Positions 57,056 through 64,000 of a stretch of 64,000 bases of DNA are shown one piece after another (the first letter of the stretch is position 1; every line of letters starts with the position of its first letter). The stretch comes from Teredinibacter waterburyi (GTDB lineage Bacteria > Pseudomonadota > Gammaproteobacteria > Pseudomonadales > Cellvibrionaceae). Both the position numbers and the translations under genes were made by a program. The stretch spans positions 1-64,000 of the forward strand of contig NZ_MRUH01000120.1 in assembly GCF_001922985.1 (NCBI RefSeq). The letters run 5' to 3'. The notes beneath the pieces are model-generated. The model saw only the letters and a program-made list of their open reading frames with translations, did no database searches and was not told the DNA's origin.

Positions 57056-57084
57056 TTGACGCCCAAAGCGCCCGCCCCTATAAT
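57056..57084 (+). promoter_or_regulatory. Consensus sigma-70 promoter of tRNA-fMet/rimP operon
   Basis: TTGACG at 57056-57061 and TATAAT at 57079-57084 with a 17-base spacer. A GC-rich GCGCCCCCT follows the -10, typical of stringently controlled stable-RNA promoters. Start point near 57091. Confidence 0.92.
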
Positions 57085-57144
57085 GCGCCCCCTCTGCTGC
57101 TAAGGGTTTATGGCTTAGCTAAGTAGAGAAGGCAACAAAGCAGG

Positions 57145-57221
<77 letters not shown>

Positions 57222-57573
57222 ACTTATTAAAAGGCATTGAGTACCAACATTTTTGTTGCTCGGTGTCGGCAGAAAGAAATGAATTTCTATTCGTTCTGCA
57301 AAGTTGATTAGTGTCGTCATCTTTCGGCATTAAGCTGAACACTATATAGGGTGTCAGCGGACAGCAGTTGGCGTTTGTTACGCTATTCGATAAGCCCCTA
57401 TATGGGGTTTTTTCGTATCTGGAGCATTAGTTGCGGCACTTGATGTGGGGCTGGCTCTGGAAATAGTCTAAAATGCTTGCCGGGATTTGACGTTGTTTCA
57501 AAACCGAATGTTGTGAGGTGGGCTTAGTGCCCATTTTTTATTTCTGGATTGTGTGACTGAGGCAAATACAAAC
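57222..57573 (+). other. Structured leader between tRNA-fMet and rimP
   Basis: 352 bases with several possible hairpins, including GCAGAA...TTCTGC around 57271-57301 and a terminator at 57392-57413. The rimP-nusA transcript either reads through or starts anew near 57480. In E. coli the same interval carries terminators and processing sites linked to NusA control. Confidence 0.5.
57392..57413 (+). terminator. Terminator between tRNA-fMet and rimP
   Basis: AAGCCCC and GGGGTTT (with a G-T pair) form a stem with a 5-base loop followed by TTTTTT. Confidence 0.8.
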
Positions 57574-58032
57574 GTGGCAAGTAAGTACTCACAATTAGAT
57601 GAATTGTTAAAGCCTGTAGTGGAGTCGCTTGGTTGCGAGTTGTGGGGGCTGGATTACCACGCTCAGGGTAAGCAATCCATGCTGCGGGTGTATATCGAAA
57701 AAGCACCTGACGGCGTATTGGTGGAAGATTGCGAACGTGTAAGTCGCCAAATTAGTAGTGTTTTGGATGTTGAAGATCCTATCACCGGCGAGTACACGCT
57801 TGAGGTGTCGTCACCAGGAATGGATCGTCCGTTGTTTCGCTTGGAACAGTATCAAGCTTACGTTGGCGAGCAGGCAACTATCCGATTACGAGTCGCATTT
57901 GATGGGCGACGAAAATTTTCCGGCATCCTCAAAGGTATAGAGGGTGACGAAATTGTGCTGGAAGTGGACAACGAAGAATATTTGCTTCCGTTTGAATTAA
58001 TCGACAAAGCGAATATTGTCCCCCGCTTCTAA
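57574..58032 (+). CDS. rimP: Ribosome maturation factor RimP
   Basis: Aids maturation of the 30S subunit. The 152-residue protein has the conserved [20 protein letters not shown] and [20 protein letters not shown] with PGMDRPLF, and the C-terminal LVD-type barrel. The GTG at 57574 is chosen (GAGG 11 bases before) over the GTG at 57553 because it gives the usual family length. First protein gene of rimP-nusA-infB-rbfA-truB. Confidence 0.94.
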   Translation: MASKYSQLDELLKPVVESLGCELWGLDYHAQGKQSMLRVYIEKAPDGVLVEDCERVSRQISSVLDVEDPITGEYTLEVSSPGMDRPLFRLEQYQAYVGEQATIRLRVAFDGRRKFSGILKGIEGDEIVLEVDNEEYLLPFELIDKANIVPRF

Positions 58033-58071
58033 GAGCGGTTTTCCGATATTTATGGATTCAGAGGCAACTCG

Positions 58072-59562
58072 ATGAAAAAAGAAATCTTATTGGTCGCAGA
58101 CGCTGTATCAAACGAAAAAGGTGTTGATCAAAGCGTTATATTTGAAGCGATTGAGCTCGCGTTAGCAACTGCGACTAAAAAACGTTATGACGAAGAGTCA
58201 GAAATTGAAGTAAGCATCGATCGCCGTACTGGCGACTACGTAACCAAGCGACGTTGGTTAGTTGTTAGCGATGATACTCTCGCTGAGCTGGGAACGCAGT
58301 TTACGACTGAAGAGGCGTTTGAAAAAGATTCCAGCTTGAAGATAGGCGATACCTACGAAGAAGTTGTCGAGAACGTTGAGTTTGGCCGGATTGCCGCTCA
58401 GACCGCGAAGCAAGTGATTGTGCAAAAAGTTCGCGAAGCAGAGCGAGCACAAATTGTTGATCAGTATCGCGGCCGTGTAGGTGAGTTGATTTCAGGTTCT
58501 GTCAAAAAAGTCACACGCGATAATATTATTGTAGATCTCGGCGGTAATGCCGAAGGCTTGTTGCCTCGCGAAGAGTTAGTTGGCCGTGAAGTGTTTCGTA
58601 TGAACGATCGCATCCGTGCAATGCTAATGGATGTACGTCCAGAGGCGCGCGGGCCGCAACTTTATCTGAGCCGCGCTTGTCCAGAAATGTTGGTTGAATT
58701 ATTTAAAATTGAAGTGCCAGAAATTGCTGAAGAAGTTATCAGTTTAAAAGCTGCCGCTCGTGACCCTGGTTCACGCGCAAAGATTGCTGTGTCGACTAAT
58801 GATGGGCGCATCGATCCAGTCGGCGCTTGTGTCGGTATGCGTGGTTCACGGGTTCAGGCAGTATCGAATGAGCTTGGTAACGAGCGCATCGATATTGTTT
58901 TGTGGGACGACAACGTCGCACAATTTGTTATTAATGCGATGTCTCCCGCGGAAATCGAATCGATTGTTGTCGATGAAGAAACGCATTCCATGGATTTGGC
59001 TGTTAATGCCGACAACCTTGCGCAAGCCATTGGTCGTGGCGGCCAGAATGTTCGCTTAGCCTCTGAGCTAACGGGCTGGGAAATCAACGTGATGAGCGTT
59101 GAACAGTGGAATGAGAAGCAGCAATTAGAAACAGGCAGCTCTATTGAAGTCTTTATGGAAGCTCTTGATGTTGAACAGGAAGTTGCCGAGGTATTGGTAG
59201 ACGAAGGCTTTACAACTTTAGAAGAGGTTGCCTACGTACCTTTGGAGGAGTTTCTGAGTATCGAAGGTTTCGACGAAGACATTGCCAACGAATTACGTAG
59301 CCGCGCTAAAGATGCGTTGCTAACTCAGGCGCTGGCATCAGAAGAAAAGCAAACCGGTGCCGAGCCTGCCGAAGACCTATTGAATATGGACGGCATGGAC
59401 AAAGCGCTGGCAACCGTGCTCGCCGCTCGCGGTGTTGTTACTATGGAAGATTTGGCCGAGCAGTCGGTAGACGAGATGATGGAAGTCGATGGCATGGACG
59501 AAGGACGTGCTGCCGCATTGATTATGAAAGCACGTGAACCTTGGTTTGCAGACGAAAATTAA
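58072..59562 (+). CDS. nusA: Transcription termination/antitermination factor NusA
   Basis: Binds RNA polymerase and controls pausing, termination and antitermination. 496 residues, near the E. coli length. Order: N-terminal polymerase-binding domain, S1 domain ([20 protein letters not shown]), two KH domains ([40 protein letters not shown]) and two C-terminal acidic helix-hairpin repeats ([20 protein letters not shown] and [20 protein letters not shown]). Confidence 0.98.
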   Translation: MKKEILLVADAVSNEKGVDQSVIFEAIELALATATKKRYDEESEIEVSIDRRTGDYVTKRRWLVVSDDTLAELGTQFTTEEAFEKDSSLKIGDTYEEVVENVEFGRIAAQTAKQVIVQKVREAERAQIVDQYRGRVGELISGSVKKVTRDNIIVDLGGNAEGLLPREELVGREVFRMNDRIRAMLMDVRPEARGPQLYLSRACPEMLVELFKIEVPEIAEEVISLKAAARDPGSRAKIAVSTNDGRIDPVGACVGMRGSRVQAVSNELGNERIDIVLWDDNVAQFVINAMSPAEIESIVVDEETHSMDLAVNADNLAQAIGRGGQNVRLASELTGWEINVMSVEQWNEKQQLETGSSIEVFMEALDVEQEVAEVLVDEGFTTLEEVAYVPLEEFLSIEGFDEDIANELRSRAKDALLTQALASEEKQTGAEPAEDLLNMDGMDKALATVLAARGVVTMEDLAEQSVDEMMEVDGMDEGRAAALIMKAREPWFADEN

Positions 59563-59665
59563 GTTACTGCACCAAAGTTATGGCTTAGTGGCTCCGGCCT
59601 TTTATTTTGCGACTAAGCCGACCCCACTATATGAATGTATTGATTAACGGAAACTGAGAATATCT

Positions 59666-62344
59666 ATGGCTGAAGTAACTGTAAGTGAACTCGCCAAGTC
59701 AGTTGGAGCAAGCGTTGAGCGTATCTTGACTCAAATGCAGCAGGCAGGTTTGAAGCAAAAAAATGCTGATGACAGCGTATCCGACGAAGAAAAACAAACA
59801 CTGTTGGCTTTTTTAAAGTCCAGCCACGGTGAGAGCGTTGAAGCACCCAAAAAAATCACCTTAAAACGTAAGACCACTACGACCCTAAAAACAGGGTCGG
59901 GAAGTGCGCGCAAGACGGTAAATGTTGAGGTGCGTAAGAAGCGTACTTTCGTCAAGCGTGACGAGACAGAAGAACTAGAAGCGCCGTTGACTGACGAACT
60001 TGAACTTGAAGTTGCAGCAGAAGAGCTTGAAGTGCCGGTAGAGCCAGTGGTTGAAACCCCCGCGGTTGTAGAAGTACCTGAGCCCGTAGTTGAAACACCG
60101 GAAATTGAAGTTGTGCCAGCTTCAGCAACGCCATCTACCGGGACTTTCGTTGACGATGCAGAAGCTTTGCGACAAAAAGCTACACACGCTCGCCGAAAGG
60201 CAGAGGAAGATGCGCTTGAGATTCGCCGTTTAGCGGAAGAGAAGCGCCAGTCGGACAAAGATCAGCCAGCTGTTGATGCTAAGAAAAAAACCGCACCAGC
60301 GACCGAAGATGAGCGTCATAAGCACATTAAAAAGACCAAAACCAAAGAAGATGAAGATTTTGATGATGAGAGCGCTAAGTCTCGTCACAACAAAAAAGCA
60401 GGTAAAGCCGTTAAAAAGGTAGCTGCGCCGAAAAAAGTGGCTTCAGCATTGGATTTTGTTGAAGACAAAGAAGAAATTGAAGAAGTTATTCATTCCCCCA
60501 AGCAGAAGCGATTGGGTTCTTCTGGCGGTAAGCGTCCAGTTATTAAGGTTCAGAATCGTCACGGCTTTAAAAAGCCGACTGCAAAAATCACCTACGATGT
60601 AGAAGTGCCAGAAGAGATTGTTGTGGCAGAGCTTGCGTCGCGTATGAACGTAAAAGCGGGTGAGGTGGTTAAGCAATTAATGAAGCTTGGCACCATGGCG
60701 ACTTTGAATCAGCCGATCGACCAAGAGACTGCCCAGTTAGTGGTAGAAGAAATGGGACACCGCGTCGTTTTGGTTAGTGCTGATGCAGAAGAGCAAAAAT
60801 TACGCTCGGAAGTTGCTCATGATACCGGTGCTGAAATGGTCGGCAGGTCGCCAGTGGTTACCGTTATGGGTCACGTTGATCACGGTAAAACGTCACTATT
60901 AGATTATATTCGCAAAACCCGTGTGGCTTCTGGTGAGGCGGGTGGAATCACTCAGCACATCGGAGCCTATCGTGTAACTACCAGCCATGGTGAGCTTGCA
61001 TTTTTGGATACTCCCGGCCACGCCGCGTTTACCGCGATGCGTGCGCGCGGTGCTCAGTGTACGGATGTTGTTATCTTGGTTGTTGCCGCCGATGATGGCG
61101 TAATGCCGCAAACCGTAGAAGCTGTGCAGCATGCTCGCGCTGCAGGCGTGCCAATGGTTGTTGCCATTAACAAAATCGATAAAGAAGCTGCCGACCCTGA
61201 TCGCGTTAAGAATGAGCTTGCCGCGAAAGATGTAATCCCCGAAGAGTGGGGTGGTGACACTCAGTTTGTGCATGTGTCTGCTCACACAGGTGAAGGTATT
61301 GATGCTTTACTTGAGTCGGTTGCTCTACAAGCTGAACTGCTTGAACTAAAAGCACCGATCAATGTTCCAGCACGCGGTGTCGTAATTGAATCGCGAATGG
61401 ACAAAGGTCGCGGCATAGTTGCGACCGTGTTGGTGCAAGCGGGTGAGCTCAAAGGCGGTGATATTTTATTGGCTGGCCAAAGTTTTGGCCGGGTTCGCGC
61501 CATGACCAATGAGCTGGGTAAGCAGGTGAAAACAGCGGGACCATCGACGCCGATTGAAATTTTAGGTTTGGATTCAACCCCTAATGCCGGTGACGAATTC
61601 TTGGTTGTGCCCGATGAGCGTAAAGCTCGTGATATGGCGGAGTTCCGTGCTGAGAAAGAGCGCAATGAACGCATGCAGCGCCAGCAAGCGGCGAAGCTTG
61701 AAAATATGTTTGCCAATATTGGTGAAAATGAAACCAAGGTATTACCGGTTGTTCTTAAAACTGACGTGCGCGGTTCATTGGAAGCAATTCAGGCGGCCCT
61801 TACCGAAATGGGTAACGATGAAGTTCAGGTGAACATTGTTGGCGGCGGTGTTGGTGGTATTACCGAAAACGACGTAAACCTTGCGCTGACATCTGGTGCA
61901 ATTGTGTTGGGCTTTAATGTTCGTGCAGATAACTCCGCACGTAAGCTAGCCGAAACAGAGAATGCAGAAATTCGCTATTACAGCATTATTTACCAGCTGA
62001 TTGACGAAGTGAAAGCCGCCCTTGGTGGTATGTTGGATCCCGAGCGGGTAGAAGAAATTCTGGGTATTGCGGATGTACGCGACGTGTTCCGTTCGCCTAA
62101 GTTTGGCCAAGTGGCCGGCTGTATGGTGACTGAGGGTACCGTATATCGTAATAAGCCTATTCGTGTTCTTCGTGAAAACGTTGTGATTTTTGAAGGTGAA
62201 TTGGAATCTTTACGCCGCTTTAAAGACGATGTAGGTGAAGTTCGCAACGGTACCGAGTGTGGTATCGGCGTGAAAAACTACGACGTTAAAGTGGGCGATC
62301 AGATCGAAGTTTTCTCTGTTAAAGAAGTCGCGCGCGAGCTTTAG
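59666..62344 (+). CDS. infB: Translation initiation factor IF-2
   Basis: GTPase that places initiator tRNA on the 30S subunit. 892 residues: N-terminal IF2-N domain ([20 protein letters not shown]), a long charged, Lys/Glu and Pro-rich linker, second IF2-N, then the G domain near residue 400 with [16 protein letters not shown] and NKIDK, followed by domains II-IV that bind fMet-tRNA. nusA precedes by 103 bases. In-frame internal starts, known to give shorter forms in E. coli, were not resolved. Confidence 0.98.
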   Translation: MAEVTVSELAKSVGASVERILTQMQQAGLKQKNADDSVSDEEKQTLLAFLKSSHGESVEAPKKITLKRKTTTTLKTGSGSARKTVNVEVRKKRTFVKRDETEELEAPLTDELELEVAAEELEVPVEPVVETPAVVEVPEPVVETPEIEVVPASATPSTGTFVDDAEALRQKATHARRKAEEDALEIRRLAEEKRQSDKDQPAVDAKKKTAPATEDERHKHIKKTKTKEDEDFDDESAKSRHNKKAGKAVKKVAAPKKVASALDFVEDKEEIEEVIHSPKQKRLGSSGGKRPVIKVQNRHGFKKPTAKITYDVEVPEEIVVAELASRMNVKAGEVVKQLMKLGTMATLNQPIDQETAQLVVEEMGHRVVLVSADAEEQKLRSEVAHDTGAEMVGRSPVVTVMGHVDHGKTSLLDYIRKTRVASGEAGGITQHIGAYRVTTSHGELAFLDTPGHAAFTAMRARGAQCTDVVILVVAADDGVMPQTVEAVQHARAAGVPMVVAINKIDKEAADPDRVKNELAAKDVIPEEWGGDTQFVHVSAHTGEGIDALLESVALQAELLELKAPINVPARGVVIESRMDKGRGIVATVLVQAGELKGGDILLAGQSFGRVRAMTNELGKQVKTAGPSTPIEILGLDSTPNAGDEFLVVPDERKARDMAEFRAEKERNERMQRQQAAKLENMFANIGENETKVLPVVLKTDVRGSLEAIQAALTEMGNDEVQVNIVGGGVGGITENDVNLALTSGAIVLGFNVRADNSARKLAETENAEIRYYSIIYQLIDEVKAALGGMLDPERVEEILGIADVRDVFRSPKFGQVAGCMVTEGTVYRNKPIRVLRENVVIFEGELESLRRFKDDVGEVRNGTECGIGVKNYDVKVGDQIEVFSVKEVAREL

Positions 62345-62384
62345 TAGCTGGCGCACCTTTTAGCGATATCATTGGTGGAGATGT

Positions 62385-62786
62385 ATGCCAAGAGAATTTA
62401 AACGCTCGGACCGAGTTGCCGATGCATTGCAGCGCAGTTTAGCGCAGCATATTCGTGCAGAAGTACGCGACCCCCGTGTTGGTATGGTTAATATCAATGC
62501 GGTAACGGTTACCCGTGATTTAGCTAACGCCAAGGTCTATATCACCGTAGTTGGTGCTGAGGGTGACACGGAGGCTGAGGTTTCCGTTTCTGTACTGAAT
62601 AAAGCGGCTAATTTTTTGCGTTTGCATGTTGCCCGCGATCTAAACCTTCGTATTGCTCCGCGGTTGCAGTTCTTCTACGATAAATCGGCGGTTCACGGTC
62701 AGGTTCTCTCCAGTCTTATCGATCGCGCTGTCGCGCAAGATCAGTCTCATCATTCAGATGGTGATGACGACGAACAGGGAAGCTGA
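62385..62786 (+). CDS. rbfA: Ribosome-binding factor A
   Basis: Late 30S maturation and cold adaptation factor. 133 residues with a type II KH fold: RVADALQRSLAQHIRAEVRD, then VTRDLANAKVYITVVG and LRIAPRLQFFYDKS. A short acidic tail ends the protein. GGAG precedes the ATG; its stop is two bases before truB. Confidence 0.96.
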   Translation: MPREFKRSDRVADALQRSLAQHIRAEVRDPRVGMVNINAVTVTRDLANAKVYITVVGAEGDTEAEVSVSVLNKAANFLRLHVARDLNLRIAPRLQFFYDKSAVHGQVLSSLIDRAVAQDQSHHSDGDDDEQGS

Positions 62787-62788
62787 TT

Positions 62789-63727
62789 TTGGGGCGTAAG
62801 CGAAAGTTCGGCCGTCTGATTGACGGTGTGCTGATAATTGATAAGCCCGCTGGCATGACATCAAATGATGTGGTGCAAAAAGCGAAACGCCTCTATTTTG
62901 CCAACAAGACTGGTCACACCGGCGCCTTGGACCCACTGGCTACTGGCGTATTACCGCTATGTTTTGGTGAAGCGACTAAGTTTTCTCAATATCTCCTCGA
63001 CGCGAATAAAACCTACCTCAGCACCTTTCGTATTGGTATGACAACCGATACCGCAGACGCCGATGGCAAAGTCTTGAAAGAGGTTGACGCAAGTGCGTTA
63101 ACTTTGGCTCAGGTAGAGACGGCAATTACTCCTTACCGCGGCGATATAAAACAGATTCCCCCGATGTATTCAGCGCTTAAAAAAGACGGTCAGCCGCTTT
63201 ATAAGTTGGCGCGAGAAGGTATCGAAGTGGAGCGCGCAGCGCGCGCTGTAACCATTTTTAATTATGAAATCAAAGACTTTCGAGGCGGAGAGATAGCTGA
63301 GGTCGATGTACTCGTCGAGTGCAGTAAAGGCACCTATATTCGCAGCCTAGCAGAAGACTTAGGTCGAGACCTCGGTTTTGGTGCCCATGTGGCAACGTTG
63401 CGTCGCACTCAGGCAGGCCCGTTTAGCATTGAGCAGGCGACTACTTTTGACGCGCTAGAAACTGAGCGCGGCGATGAACGTGCCGAAGTGTTAGATCACC
63501 ATTTATTGCCGATGGACACGCCAGTTGCGCAGTTGGCGGCAGTTGAGCTTGACCAAAACAGCGGTTTTTACTTTAGTCGTGGCCAACCGGTGATCGTCAA
63601 TCAGGTCTACCGTATCGGCGATGAAGGTGATACAGTGCGCGTCTTCCAGGACACTGGTGAATTTTTAGGCGTTGGTGATATCACCGACGACGGCCGCGTC
63701 GCACCAAAGCGACTTGTGGTCAGTTAA
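62789..63727 (+). CDS. truB: tRNA pseudouridine-55 synthase TruB
   Basis: Makes pseudouridine 55 in the T-loop of tRNAs. 312 residues: the catalytic Asp is in GHTGALDPLATGVLPLCFG, with the PPMYSALKKDGQPLYKLAREG block and a PUA domain at the C-terminus. It begins with TTG two bases after the rbfA stop, after AGGGA, so translation is probably coupled. Confidence 0.96.
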   Translation: MGRKRKFGRLIDGVLIIDKPAGMTSNDVVQKAKRLYFANKTGHTGALDPLATGVLPLCFGEATKFSQYLLDANKTYLSTFRIGMTTDTADADGKVLKEVDASALTLAQVETAITPYRGDIKQIPPMYSALKKDGQPLYKLAREGIEVERAARAVTIFNYEIKDFRGGEIAEVDVLVECSKGTYIRSLAEDLGRDLGFGAHVATLRRTQAGPFSIEQATTFDALETERGDERAEVLDHHLLPMDTPVAQLAAVELDQNSGFYFSRGQPVIVNQVYRIGDEGDTVRVFQDTGEFLGVGDITDDGRVAPKRLVVS

Positions 63728-63787
63728 CGAGTGTTATAACTCGCAAGAATTGGGCTTTTAGCTCATCGACCTGTCTGTAAACATGCG

Positions 63788-63818
63788 CGGACAGGCCGTG
63801 TAAACGACGCGGTATACT
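63788..63818 (+). promoter_or_regulatory. Possible rpsO promoter
   Basis: TATACT at 63813-63818 fits a -10; CGGACA at 63788-63793 is a weak -35 with a 19-base spacer. It lies 60 bases before rpsO. Confidence 0.3.
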
Positions 63819-63877
63819 CGCGGAAGATTCCGTTGAGTACAGCGTTTTTCGCATGTTAACAGCAAGAGGATATTGAC

Positions 63878-64000
63878 ATGGCACTTAGTGCTCTAGAAAA
63901 AGACGCAATTGTAAAAGAACATCAAACTAGCGCCACAGATACTGGCTCACCTGAAGTTCAAGTTGCATTGCTCACTGCTAACATCAACAAACTTCAAGGT
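63878..64000 (+). CDS. rpsO: Ribosomal protein S15, partial
   Basis: 30S protein S15, a primary binder of 16S rRNA. Only the first 41 residues are in the window: [20 protein letters not shown], then [20 protein letters not shown]. The frame is open to the end. AGAGGA lies before the ATG. In relatives pnp follows. Confidence 0.96.
   Translation, partial: MALSALEKDAIVKEHQTSATDTGSPEVQVALLTANINKLQG

Noticed and set aside
59731-60258. Minus-strand 175-codon frame opposite infB
   Set aside because: It mirrors the low-complexity linker of IF-2 (Ser/Thr-rich shadow). No ribosome binding site or known motif.

Overview
The window looks like chromosome of a marine or soil gammaproteobacterium close to the Cellvibrionaceae (Cellvibrio, Saccharophagus, Teredinibacter type). 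Reasons: the housekeeping gene order matches the Pseudomonas-type smpB-ratA-rnfH-bamE-fur-recN-grpE-dnaK-dnaJ-dapB-carA-carB-greA-yhbY-rlmE-ftsH-folP-glmM-tpiA-secG-tRNA-Leu-tRNA-fMet-rimP-nusA-infB-rbfA-truB-rpsO series; secreted hemicellulases (GH51, GH67, GH3) lie beside it; and a lipoprotein carries the polyserine linker typical of plant-wall degraders. This placement is an inference from gene content.

Region 1 (1-15.2 kb, accessory): a polyserine lipoprotein with a cadherin-like domain; decayed remnants of a copper-export operon (copA and cueR pieces); the tmRNA gene ssrA with a 23-bp copy of its 3' end 174 bp away; a TolB-like beta-propeller protein; a secreted GH51 arabinofuranosidase; two tandem periplasmic solute-binding-like proteins; then a GH3-GH67 operon. 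The three glycosidases together would remove arabinose and glucuronic acid side chains from xylan and split the xylo-oligosaccharides.

Region 2 (15.3-33.6 kb, core): smpB (partner of the ssrA in region 1), a sodium-coupled transporter, ratA, rnfH, bamE, fur, recN, the heat-shock genes grpE, dnaK and dnaJ with a near-perfect sigma-32 promoter, a DUF502 membrane protein, dapB, a MATE transporter, then carA-carB-greA with a leader that looks like an attenuator.

Region 3 (33.6-47.2 kb, accessory): about 13.6 kb lying between greA and yhbY, which are near neighbours in related genomes. It holds a class III nucleotide cyclase with TPRs, a small lipoprotein, a Crp/Fnr regulator, phospholipase A (pldA), a Pat-type protein acetyltransferase, a deacetylase-family protein facing it, a Spy-like periplasmic protein, another lipoprotein and a BaeSR-like two-component system. 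Several of these suggest nucleotide signalling, protein acetylation and envelope stress, but no shared pathway is shown by the sequence.

Region 4 (47.2-64 kb, core): yhbY, rlmE, ftsH, folP, glmM, tpiA, secG, tRNA-Leu(GAG), an inserted pair of TIGR03546/TIGR03545-type membrane proteins, initiator tRNA-Met behind a consensus promoter, then rimP-nusA-infB-rbfA-truB and the start of rpsO, which runs off the window. No CRISPR array, insertion sequence or complete prophage is visible. The most unusual items are the ssrA-end duplication with the copA/cueR scar, the cyclase and Crp-like regulator that both deviate at purine-selecting residues, and the carA leader.
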